A stretch of DNA of 11,191 nucleotides from Methanomassiliicoccales archaeon UBA280 (GCA_002499085.1 DAKD01000006.1:22648-33838); one strand, 5' to 3'. Shown: positions 1 to 6,628, numbered from the stretch's first letter. The notes: a model not told the origin generated them from the sequence alone. Numbers and translations are program-made.

Positions 1-64
1 CCTAGCCCCTAGACCCTAGCCCCTATGACCCTAGCCCCAAACAATCACTAAAAATGACAGACTC
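1..64 (+). repeat. End of a dispersed palindromic/heptamer-repeat element (partial)
   Basis: Bases 1-38 are tandem heptamer-like units (CCTAGCC, CCTAGAC, CCTATGAC). They are followed by CCAAACAATCAC and then TGACAGACTC at 55-64. The reverse complement of 6365-6415 shows the same order: heptamers, CCCAAACAATCAC, a short A-rich stretch with a 2-base length difference, then TGACAGACTC. Similarity in both the repeats and the single-copy flank means these are two copies of one element and not merely similar simple repeats. The rest of this copy lies outside the window. Its end sits about 6 bases beyond the radical SAM stop codon at 71, so it could also serve as that gene's transcription end. Confidence 0.75.
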
Positions 65-70
65 CCATGC

Positions 71-1753
71 TCATGTACTGATTTCTTCTTCCGGGCTGTC
101 TTCGAGTATCGTGTCCGCTTCCTTTTCGCCGATCACGGGTATCGTGAAATGCGGGCTGAACTTCCCGGCGGACTTGGAACGGAACACGCCTCCCACAAGG
201 TCTTCGGGCAGGCCGGCCAGCTTCATGACCGGGCGCATGGAATTCTTGCCGTGCTTCCACCTGGATATCCCCCAGTACGCGCTGAAAATGAGGGCGTGGA
301 TCTTGAATTTGTCGTCATGGGCCCATGTGTCTATGTTGTGGCGCCAGCACTGGGTTATGAACTCCCACTGGAGCTCGGTGAGATGGTCCAGGTTCACGCG
401 CTTCGCCTCGCTGAGCAATGCCTCCTCGATGGGTATGAAAAGCAGCGGTGTGAGGAACGAATGGCTGCCCTTCAGGTTGTCAACCAGCTCCAGGGTCCTG
501 AGCAGGTCGTCCTCGGTCTCGTCCGGAAGACCTGTCATGAGCGTGCACAGCGGCCACCAGTCATTGTCGTTCATGTTGCCGACCCCCTGGAGGACCAGCT
601 CGGGCCAGTGGTCCACGCTGAAAGGTAACGCTTTTCCGCTCATGTGCTTGTTCATGAGCTTCGTGCTGCCGGTCTCTATGCCCACCTCCACGGTGATGAA
701 CTTCTTGGGGTAATTTGCCTTGTACTCCGGCGCCCACCTTGTCTTCTCGATGAGTATCGGAGTCAGCTCCTCCAGCACCTTGGGGTCGTAGACGATGGGC
801 GCGAGAGCGCCGTGCGAGACCTGGATGTACTTGACGCCCTCGACGGCCGCGATCTTGGAATAAAGCTCGACCAGGGCCTCCTTGTTGGGCTTGAACCTCT
901 CCCTGCACTTGTAGAGGAAGATGTCCTCCGTGGCAATGAATATCATCTCGGAGCCGTACTTCACGTTCGTGTGGACTTCCTTCATTATCGTGTCCAGCGG
1001 GACCGAGTAGCGCTTGCGCATCGTCGGTGTGCAGAACTTGCACATCCGGCCGCATCCCCTAGTCACCTCGACCATGCCGTAGGAGGCAGCCCTGCTGATG
1101 AGCGGAATCTGTTCCGGCGTGGGTTTCGCGCCGTGTATGTCCCTGTCCATCTTCTCCCCGGCCAGGATTCTCTTCACCGTGTCGGCGATAGAAGCCTCCG
1201 CCTCCCCGTGGAACAGATAGTCGAAGCCGAATTTCTCTGCCATCTTGGCCTCGTTTATCTGCCATACCCCGGCCCCGCCCAGCAGCTTCTTCGGGCCCTT
1301 GCGTTTCATGGCCGGCCTTTCCATCATCCACCTGAACTCGGAGGCGTTGAGAGCGTCGCCGCCGAATCCTATGAGCGAATTGTAAGTGGTGCTGACATAG
1401 GCAAGACCGACAGGGTCCATTGTGGTCGCGCAGATGAGCTCGGTGTCATCGCCCACGAACCTGTCCAGGTCGCAGGCATTGGCCGTCACGACATTCTCCT
1501 CGCCGAACTCCTTCATCAGAAGCGTCTCGACCTTCCTCAGACCGTAAGGAACGAACTGGGCGGAGCCGTCCTTGTTGCGCAGCGGCTTGAACCATTCGTC
1601 CAGCATCTTCTGGGGGAACAGCTTGTGCGGGAACGTGTTCGTGAACGCGACGAACGGGTCGTAGCCGTAAATGCTGCCCTCCGCCCTGGAGGTCGTAAGC
1701 ACAATCCTGTAACCCTTCCCCTGCTTGGCAGGGGTCCCTGACCCTTTGGTCAT
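71..1753 (-). CDS. B12-binding-type radical SAM protein
   Basis: This 560-residue protein is a radical SAM enzyme. The [4Fe-4S] motif is clear: TRGCGRMCKFCTP gives C234, C238 and C241 in CxxxCxxC spacing. Later features fit the radical SAM barrel, including VEVGIETGS near 356-363, which matches the GIE(S/T)GS strand that contacts SAM. The roughly 230 residues ahead of the cluster resemble the Rossmann-like cobalamin-binding domain of such proteins (for example GGAGVWQINEA near 159-169 and the FHGEAEASI turn near 181-189). Substrate is unknown; relatives include methyltransferases and many uncharacterised archaeal proteins. The ATG at 1753 is the first good in-frame start. The gene is co-oriented with the helicase, but 131 bases separate them and an inverted repeat lies between, so it is probably transcribed alone. 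GC content and codon choice look like those of the helicase gene. Confidence 0.85.
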   Translation of the reverse strand: MTKGSGTPAKQGKGYRIVLTTSRAEGSIYGYDPFVAFTNTFPHKLFPQKMLDEWFKPLRNKDGSAQFVPYGLRKVETLLMKEFGEENVVTANACDLDRFVGDDTELICATTMDPVGLAYVSTTYNSLIGFGGDALNASEFRWMMERPAMKRKGPKKLLGGAGVWQINEAKMAEKFGFDYLFHGEAEASIADTVKRILAGEKMDRDIHGAKPTPEQIPLISRAASYGMVEVTRGCGRMCKFCTPTMRKRYSVPLDTIMKEVHTNVKYGSEMIFIATEDIFLYKCRERFKPNKEALVELYSKIAAVEGVKYIQVSHGALAPIVYDPKVLEELTPILIEKTRWAPEYKANYPKKFITVEVGIETGSTKLMNKHMSGKALPFSVDHWPELVLQGVGNMNDNDWWPLCTLMTGLPDETEDDLLRTLELVDNLKGSHSFLTPLLFIPIEEALLSEAKRVNLDHLTELQWEFITQCWRHNIDTWAHDDKFKIHALIFSAYWGISRWKHGKNSMRPVMKLAGLPEDLVGGVFRSKSAGKFSPHFTIPVIGEKEADTILEDSPEEEIST

Positions 1754-1792
1754 AATGGCACTTGATATGCATGCTGTTTATCAACATTTCTA

Positions 1793-1830
1793 TCGGTAAT
1801 CACTAATGTTGTGAGAATGCCGATTACCGA
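1793..1830. promoter_or_regulatory. 9-bp inverted repeat between helicase end and radical SAM start
   Basis: TCGGTAATC (1793-1801) and GATTACCGA (1822-1830) are perfect inverted arms with a 20-base spacer. They lie 40-77 bases upstream of the radical SAM start and about 55 bases beyond the helicase stop. The site could be an operator for the radical SAM gene or a helicase terminator. No T-tract follows on the minus strand, which slightly favours the operator reading. Function is inferred from position only. Confidence 0.4.
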
Positions 1831-1884
1831 AAGCCCTCTGAATCACATCGTTTCCAGAATGGTTGATTCATGTCCAGCTCACTC

Positions 1885-4638
1885 TCACTCCCAGAACTTC
1901 TTCGTCCTCGCGAAGTTTACCTCCGCGGCCAGCACTGCCGCCAGGAAGTCGTCCTCGTCCTCGAACTGCATTGCCAGTATCTTCGCGGCCGTATCCGGCC
2001 CCACGCCGCGCGCGGCCATGGCCAGCACGGCCCTCTTCCCGTGCGTCATGACCAGGTTTGCGGACTTCATCATCCTCCGGACGCTCTTCCTCTCCTCCCC
2101 GGTCGGATTGCGCTTGTCGAGCAGCTTGACGTTATCGGCCTCGGACCTGCGCATGGCCGCCACCATGACGGAGCCGCATGCCCTGCACACTATCCTGTCC
2201 TCGACCTGGCCCACTGTCCTAACTGACTTCCTGCGGCAGTGCATGCACCCCAGAACAGTAGTCTCCATCTCGAGCCTGGATTTCATAGCCATCAGAATGG
2301 CATGGGTGGGGCGCGCTGGCATCATGATGTCCCCCCTGGCCTCTATCCCAGCCTTGCCGATTGGCGAGAGCTTCGACACCTTCAGCTCTATCCTGCCGGA
2401 CTGGATGTCCCTCAGCACTTCCGATGCCTTTGCAGTGTCCAGAAGCTCCCAGAGGCATTTCTCGACCGCCTCTTCCATGAGGGGAGTGCCCTCGAGCGAC
2501 TGCATGACCTTGTCCAGGTTTATCATCCTGTAGTCCACGTCCCGCCTGAGCGCGCCGAACTTCTTCGCCACGGTGATGAACTTCCACCTGAGGTAGCTCG
2601 AATGCTTGAGGTAGAGCCTGAGCAGGGGCTCGACGCTGTCCGGCGCCGTTCCACTCAATATCGCGGAGATAGCTGAAACCTCGACCGGCCTGGAAAGCTG
2701 GAGCACTATCCTGTACGCATCGGTATTCACTTGCAGGCTCGCCCCCTGCCTGGACATTATCAGCGCGGCGATGAGCTTGCCCAGCGTCTCGTTCACGCGC
2801 GACCCGAAGCATGCGTTGATCACCACGAGCCTGTTCTCCGATTCCAGCGTCACCGTGCGGTCCGTGGGCATGACTGCCCCCTCGGAGATCTGGCCGGCAA
2901 GGTAGTCGCCAGCCTTCTTCCTTGAATCCGCGTCCATGGGATAGGCGTCCAGGTTTCCGGAGGCCCTGAGCCTGCCCACTTCCTGCGCCACCTCGAACGG
3001 GACAGGTATGTCCTCCCCTGACCAGGACGGCACCGCGCCAAGTTCCCTCGAAGGCTCGACCAGCACGGCGTCATCCTCTATCTCCACGATCCTCCAGGGC
3101 AGCCCGCGCACTATGAAAGGCGCATCCGGCTTCGCGTAGGCCACGACGAAGCCCTCGTCCAGGGTTCCGATTATCCTGCGCGTCGTGAGGTCAATGACTT
3201 TGAAGGTCCTCTCGTCCGGGATCATGGAGACATTGTCGAAGAAATGCAGCCGCGAACTCCTGCTCCTGCCTATCCTGTCCTCGCCCAGCCAAATCATCCT
3301 GAGGTCGTAGAGCTGGCCAAGCACCCTGTCGAACGCCCCCCTCTCAAGGTTGCGGAACGGGTATGCCCGCTTCACCAGACCGTAATACTCGCCCGGGTTC
3401 AGGTCGCTGGCCTCCATTGCCGCGGCAATTATCTGGTTGGCCAGGACAGACATGGGATTGTCCCTTATCCTCGAGCCCTCCATCTCCCCGGCTGCGGCGC
3501 GCCTCGCAACCACGGCAGCCTCCAGTATGTCGTCCGCGCTGTCGCACACTATCTCGCCCCGGGACGTCGCGTCAATGGCGTGGCCGGCCCTTCCCACCCG
3601 CTGGATGAGCCTGGTCGCCTGCCTGGGGGAGTTGTACTGCACTGTGAAGTCGGCCGAGCCTATGTCTATGCCCAGTTCCAGCGACGACGTGCAGATGAGC
3701 CCCTTCAGGATGCCGGACTTGAACTCCTCTTCCATCTGGACCCTTATCTGCTTCGAGAGCGAGCCGTGATGCACACCGACGGGAAAGGTTTCGTCCAGGA
3801 GGTGGAATCTGGCTGCGAGCACCTCGGCCGTGTTCCTGGTGTTCACGAAAAGCAGAGTGGATGTGTTGCTCTCTATCAGCGACCTGCACCTCAGCAGCCT
3901 GGCCGAGGAATCAGCGTCAGTGTGCATCCTCTCGGCCAGGACCGAATCCTTGCCCGCGGGTTTCGGGCATGAGACATTCAGGACTATCCTTTTCTCCCTT
4001 GCCACATTGACCACGCTCACCTTCCGGCTCGAGCCCTTCAGGAAAAGCGCCACCTCCTCCGGAGAGCCGACTGTCGCGGACAGCCCGACCCTGATGAACG
4101 GCTTTTCCGCAATCCCGGCAAGCCTCTCCATGCCGACGCTGAGCTGCGCCCCCCTCTCGTCCTGCGCCATCTCGTGGATCTCGTCGACCACCACCCACCT
4201 GACGTTTTTCAGGTGCCTGAGGAGGTTCTTCCCCGTGAACATGATCTGGAATGTCTCCGGAGTCGTTATGAGGATCTGCGGCGGGTTCTTGGACTGCTTG
4301 TTTCTCTCATGTTGAGTGGTGTCGCCGTGACGCACTCCCACGGTGATGCCGAGCTCCTTGCCGAACCACTCCAGCCGCCTAAGCATGTCCCTGTTCAGCG
4401 CCCTCAGCGGCGTGATGTACAGCACCCTGAAGCCGCCCGGCTCCGATTTCAGGAGGTCATCGAGAATCGGCAGCATTGCCGCCTCGGTCTTGCCTATGCC
4501 GGTCGGCGCGACCAGCAGCACCTGCTCCTTCCTCATGAGCCTGGGAATGACCTGCCTCTGCGCCTCGGACGGCTCGTTTATCTTCAGCTTTCCCAGCGCC
4601 GACATGATGCGCGGGTCGAGCATCTCGAATGGGTTCAT
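1885..4638 (-). CDS. lhr: Lhr-family superfamily 2 ATP-dependent helicase
   Basis: A 917-residue SF2 helicase. Motifs from the chosen start: Walker A APTGIGKT (44-51), motif Ia TPLRALNRD (76-84), TTPE (125-128), DEIH Walker B (152-155), SAT (187-189), and motif VI with QRVGRAGH. The DEIH box, the RVGRAGHA motif and a C-terminal half of roughly 480 residues beyond the two RecA folds are characteristic of Lhr ('large helicase-related') proteins, which act on DNA or DNA-RNA duplexes in repair or recombination. Near the C-terminus four cysteines (C798, C801, C818, C821) form a likely zinc finger. The reading frame is open to 4740, but the Met at 4638 is preferred: a TATA-like box lies 25-33 bases upstream, as in a leaderless transcript, and the 34 extra residues overlap that promoter and do not look like part of the helicase fold. 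DNA substrate and cellular role are inferred from the family. Confidence 0.88.
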   Translation of the reverse strand: MNPFEMLDPRIMSALGKLKINEPSEAQRQVIPRLMRKEQVLLVAPTGIGKTEAAMLPILDDLLKSEPGGFRVLYITPLRALNRDMLRRLEWFGKELGITVGVRHGDTTQHERNKQSKNPPQILITTPETFQIMFTGKNLLRHLKNVRWVVVDEIHEMAQDERGAQLSVGMERLAGIAEKPFIRVGLSATVGSPEEVALFLKGSSRKVSVVNVAREKRIVLNVSCPKPAGKDSVLAERMHTDADSSARLLRCRSLIESNTSTLLFVNTRNTAEVLAARFHLLDETFPVGVHHGSLSKQIRVQMEEEFKSGILKGLICTSSLELGIDIGSADFTVQYNSPRQATRLIQRVGRAGHAIDATSRGEIVCDSADDILEAAVVARRAAAGEMEGSRIRDNPMSVLANQIIAAAMEASDLNPGEYYGLVKRAYPFRNLERGAFDRVLGQLYDLRMIWLGEDRIGRSRSSRLHFFDNVSMIPDERTFKVIDLTTRRIIGTLDEGFVVAYAKPDAPFIVRGLPWRIVEIEDDAVLVEPSRELGAVPSWSGEDIPVPFEVAQEVGRLRASGNLDAYPMDADSRKKAGDYLAGQISEGAVMPTDRTVTLESENRLVVINACFGSRVNETLGKLIAALIMSRQGASLQVNTDAYRIVLQLSRPVEVSAISAILSGTAPDSVEPLLRLYLKHSSYLRWKFITVAKKFGALRRDVDYRMINLDKVMQSLEGTPLMEEAVEKCLWELLDTAKASEVLRDIQSGRIELKVSKLSPIGKAGIEARGDIMMPARPTHAILMAMKSRLEMETTVLGCMHCRRKSVRTVGQVEDRIVCRACGSVMVAAMRRSEADNVKLLDKRNPTGEERKSVRRMMKSANLVMTHGKRAVLAMAARGVGPDTAAKILAMQFEDEDDFLAAVLAAEVNFARTKKFWE

Positions 4639-4662
4639 CGTTCCGCGCAATAAGGAAACCCG

Positions 4663-4671
4663 GATAAATAG
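4663..4671 (-). promoter_or_regulatory. TATA box of the helicase gene
   Basis: On the minus strand CTATTTATC lies 25-33 bases before the helicase ATG at 4638. That is archaeal TATA spacing for transcription starting at or just before the start codon. It supports the shorter start over the one at 4740. Confidence 0.6.
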
Positions 4672-4694
4672 TTCGGGGCAGCGCAGCGATAAAT

Positions 4695-4728
4695 AAGTAA
4701 AAGTGGGCTGTGCCAAATTCCGATTGGC
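4695..4728 (-). other. tRNA 3'-end-like fragment (possible att remnant)
   Basis: On the minus strand this reads as a T-arm (stem GCCAA/TTGGC around a 7-base loop), a 7-base acceptor strand ACAGCCC, a discriminator A, then CTTTTACTT. The spacing is exactly that of the intact tRNA-Val at 6183-6294. Fifteen bases (4695-4709) are identical to 6174-6188, covering part of the acceptor, the discriminator and the 3' flank. The T-stem differs from that of tRNA-Val at two pairs, but both stay paired. No matching 5' half of a tRNA is present. With the intact tRNA it brackets the antiporter gene, like a duplicated 3' end after integration at a tRNA. Chance resemblance is possible, and the fragment may act only as terminator or promoter sequence. 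Confidence 0.4.
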
Positions 4729-4761
4729 TGACAAAGTCATTCTTCATGGACGCGTTGAATT

Positions 4762-5937
4762 TCAGGATTGTGTCTCATGCTTGGGTTTTTTCCCGGGAAG
4801 AAGGTGCCTGGGCAAGAACCACAGTCCCGCGATCAACGTCGGGATGACGGCGCTCGCAATGACGGCGGCCACAAGGAAGGAATATTGCTCCTGGGTGATT
4901 ATATTGTGCGTGTAACCGAAAAGCGCCGAGATGGTCCCGAAGGTCAAGCCCGTGGACATCATGAGCGTATAGTACCATCTCTCTTTGCGGTCTTTCCGGA
5001 ATTTGCTCACGACCGGATAGAGCCCAAAAATCTTGGAAATCACTTTGCCCACCAACAGCACCACCAGAATAATCGGCGCAAGGATGAGCGCCGGAACTGA
5101 TACGAGCGTTCCCGCCCTCAGGAAATAGAAAGGCGTCAGAAGGCTGATCGTCATCGTTCTCATCCTCCGTATCCATAATTGGTCTTTGGCAGCATTACCT
5201 GCGATTATCATCCCGACCAGATATGCGGGGAGGACGGCCTCGCTTCCGGCCCAAATCGCCAGGAATCCGAGCCCAAACAGGACAAAAAGAATCCACTTCG
5301 CCCTGATCGCAGCGGTTCGATTTCCATACAATTTCGTGAGCTTTTTCATGGCAAAGGGCAATGTTGCCAGGACGACAGCGCTGACCACGATGAAGAACAG
5401 TGTCTTGTAGGTGAACGGCGCGAATATCAGGCCGAGCGCAATCACCGTGCCAAGGTCGTTGATGAAGCATGCCCCGAGTATTCCCTTGCCGAATTCGGTC
5501 TTGTTGAACCCTGTCTCCAGCATGACCGCATAGACGACAGCCATCGATGTCGTGGACAGCGCAATCCCGCAGAGGAGGCTCTCCTGGAACCCCCACCCCA
5601 AGCCGTAATATGCCAATGCGGAGCATCCGATGAACGGGGCCAAGAAACCGATAGTGCCGACAACAATAACTTCGGTTCTCTTTTTCCGGATGACGTCCGG
5701 ATCCAGCTCGGCACCGGCCAAGAAGGTCAGAAGGATCGCACCCGTCGAAGCGAGGAACCTTAGCCATTCATCGTTGGAACCGAAGAACCCGCTGCCGTAG
5801 TAATATTCTGTAAAGGCTCCGGCAATGACGCCCACGCAGATCTCCACCAGGGCAATCGAGATTTTCAGATGGTATGCCAGTATCGCTGCGACTATCGCGA
5901 GCCCGAGCCATAAAGAGGCTATGAGATAAATCTCCAT
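4762..5937 (-). CDS. Na+(K+)/H+ antiporter, CPA (NapA/Kef-like) family
   Basis: A 391-residue polytopic membrane protein with about 12 hydrophobic segments, beginning MEIYLIASLWLGLAIVAAIL. It fits the cation:proton antiporter fold, which swaps Na+ or K+ for H+ across the cytoplasmic membrane. Recognisable elements are TFLAGAELDPD (71-81), typical of the first repeat, and the ion-binding site FINDLGTVIAL with N160-D161. The Asn-Asp pair in place of Asp-Asp is the arrangement usually linked to electroneutral exchange. Length matches the membrane-only members; there is no C-terminal TrkA-N/RCK domain, so regulation by nucleotides is unlikely. Codon use is more mixed and GC appears lower than in the flanking helicase (about 50% against 60% or more on sampled lines), consistent with separate acquisition. 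It lies alone between the tRNA-Val gene and the tRNA-end-like fragment. Ion specificity cannot be read from the sequence. Confidence 0.85.
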   Translation of the reverse strand: MEIYLIASLWLGLAIVAAILAYHLKISIALVEICVGVIAGAFTEYYYGSGFFGSNDEWLRFLASTGAILLTFLAGAELDPDVIRKKRTEVIVVGTIGFLAPFIGCSALAYYGLGWGFQESLLCGIALSTTSMAVVYAVMLETGFNKTEFGKGILGACFINDLGTVIALGLIFAPFTYKTLFFIVVSAVVLATLPFAMKKLTKLYGNRTAAIRAKWILFVLFGLGFLAIWAGSEAVLPAYLVGMIIAGNAAKDQLWIRRMRTMTISLLTPFYFLRAGTLVSVPALILAPIILVVLLVGKVISKIFGLYPVVSKFRKDRKERWYYTLMMSTGLTFGTISALFGYTHNIITQEQYSFLVAAVIASAVIPTLIAGLWFLPRHLLPGKKPKHETQS

Positions 5938-6110
5938 GCTAGGTTCGCCGCCTTTCCGTCGTCATTGACAACTCTGCGTCTTGGCCGATTTTCATCAAGC
6001 AACCGCCTCGTGCAAACAGAAGCTATCAGTCAGGGTTGCTGACGGTTCTCACAGAGGAAGGCAAGCTTCATTGCCTGAAATCACGAAGAGAATGCCCTAT
6101 TTAAATGTTA
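5938..6110 (-). promoter_or_regulatory. Structured 5' leader of the antiporter with a possible leader peptide
   Basis: On the minus strand a TATA-like ATTTAAATAG lies near 6097-6107, leaving an unusually long leader of perhaps 130 bases. It contains hairpin AGGCAA/TTGCCT (6059-6064 with 6071-6076) and hairpin GTCAG/CTGAC (6029-6033 with 6039-6043). The loop and stem of the second (6034-6040) can instead pair over 7 bp with 5998-6004, next to the start of an 18-codon ORF (5939-5995, MKIGQDAELSMTTERRRT). That ORF stops one base before the antiporter ATG and has GAGG about 10 bases upstream. Mutually exclusive pairings plus a leader ORF suggest expression control, but I recognise no known riboswitch class and this is inference. 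Confidence 0.3.
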
Positions 6111-6182
6111 AGCTGCAAGATGCCAAAGCGAAAAGAACCGGGCTGGCAACAACCCATGGAGCAGGGCTTAATAAAGTAAAAG

Positions 6183-6294
6183 TGGGCTTATCCAGATTCG
6201 AACTGGAGATCTCCGCTGTGTGAAAGCGACGTCATTTCTGGCGCTGCCGGGAGCAGATGACGCCCGGCAGTGTAACCAGCTAGACCATAAGCCC
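6183..6294 (-). tRNA. tRNA-Val(CAC) with a D-loop BHB intron
   Basis: The mature tRNA is 74 nt. Acceptor stem GGGCTTA/TAAGCCC and discriminator A are followed by no encoded CCA. The D-arm is GTC/GAC, the anticodon stem TCGCT/AGCGG, the anticodon loop TTCACAC (CAC at 6220-6222, reading GUG), and the T-arm TCCAG-TTCGAAT-CTGGA. All stems pair only after removing 38 bases (6236-6273), an intron between positions 20a and 21. The junction forms a canonical bulge-helix-bulge: central helix CTGG (6276-6279) with CCAG (6238-6241), 3-nt bulges TTA and AAA each cut after the second base, and an intron stem-loop CTGCCGGG/CCCGGCAG. Exon 1 is 6274-6294 and exon 2 is 6183-6235. A T-rich run follows the 3' end as terminator. 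Read without the intron, the gene gives no valid cloverleaf. Confidence 0.9.
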
Positions 6295-6320
6295 GCACTT
6301 GCGGCAGATGGCAATCAGAT

Positions 6321-6330
6321 GTAAATACCT
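6321..6330 (-). promoter_or_regulatory. TATA box of tRNA-Val
   Basis: AGGTATTTAC on the minus strand, 27-36 bases upstream of the tRNA 5' end and preceded by purine-rich GGAGAAA that may serve as a BRE. The palindromic element at 6365-6614 ends about 35 bases farther upstream, leaving this promoter intact. Confidence 0.55.
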
Positions 6331-6364
6331 TTTCTCCGGGGATTGTGCGTCGGGAGCGTCTGAT

Positions 6365-6614
6365 GAGTCTGTCAATTTCTTGGTGATTGTTTGGGTCTAG
6401 GGTCTAGGGGCTAGGAGCGACAATGTGTCGCGACTAAGCCGAATCTCTGATTCGGCGATAGGGTCATAGGGTCATAGGGTGCTTCCAAATCGCATTTGCT
6501 GGCTTGTCCAGACCAAGCCAGCTCCCCTAGACCCTAGACCCTTTATCCCAATTTGAAAACGCAGACCCTAGACCCTAGCAGTAATCTCAATATCACCAAA
6601 TTCTTGACAAGCTC
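6365..6614. mobile_element. MITE-like palindromic element with terminal inverted repeats
   Basis: The ends are imperfect inverted repeats. The left end read on the minus strand (from 6388 down to 6365) and the right end on the plus strand (6591-6614) match at about 17 of 24 positions, sharing ATCACCAA and TTGACA at the same spacing and ending in CTC. Between them lie heptamers TAGGGTC/TAGGGGC (6393-6415), three ATAGGGTC octamers (6458-6481) and inverse heptamers (6524-6541 and 6563-6578). There is no protein-coding frame of note. A second copy ends at base 64. A non-autonomous, transposase-mobilised element is the most economical reading. A structured ncRNA or a REP-like element are alternatives. 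No clear target-site duplication was found. Confidence 0.6.
6393..6541. repeat. 18-bp perfect inverted repeat enclosing three perfect hairpins
   Basis: GGGTCTAGGGTCTAGGGG (6393-6410) is exactly complementary to CCCCTAGACCCTAGACCC (6524-6541). Nested within are hairpins GCGACA-ATG-TGTCGC (6417-6431), GCCGAATC-TCT-GATTCGGC (6438-6456) and GCTGGCTTG-TCCAGAC-CAAGCCAGC (6498-6522), plus a small CAAAT-CGC-ATTTG (6486-6498) sharing one base with the last. As single-stranded DNA or RNA this forms a multi-branched junction closed by an 18-bp stem. Confidence 0.9.
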
Positions 6615-6628
6615 CATCTGACAGAACA

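Noticed and set aside
644..1741. 365-residue plus-strand ORF opposite the radical SAM gene
   Set aside because: It is the antisense shadow of a GC-rich gene with clear motifs on the other strand; its composition is rich in Leu, Arg, His and Val with no domain pattern.
3244..3972. 242-residue plus-strand ORF opposite the helicase
   Set aside because: Antisense shadow of conserved helicase sequence, with no motif or start signal.
4639..4740. Upstream start of the helicase adding 34 residues
   Set aside because: The added residues are read through a TATA box and the tRNA-like fragment and do not resemble an Lhr N-terminus.
5981..6223. 80-residue plus-strand ORF between the antiporter and the tRNA
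   Set aside because: Its C-terminus (KVGLSRFELEISAV) is read from the antisense of the tRNA-Val T-arm, a common artefact, and it has no promoter or ribosome binding site.
6241..6270. CTGCCGGG/CCCGGCAG hairpin as the anticodon stem of the tRNA
   Set aside because: The loop would be 11 bases and the D-arm and variable region would not form; it is the stem of the intron.
6393..6578. CRISPR array or true telomere from the regular short repeats
   Set aside because: Units are only 7-8 bases without unique spacers of constant length, and the region is internal to the window.
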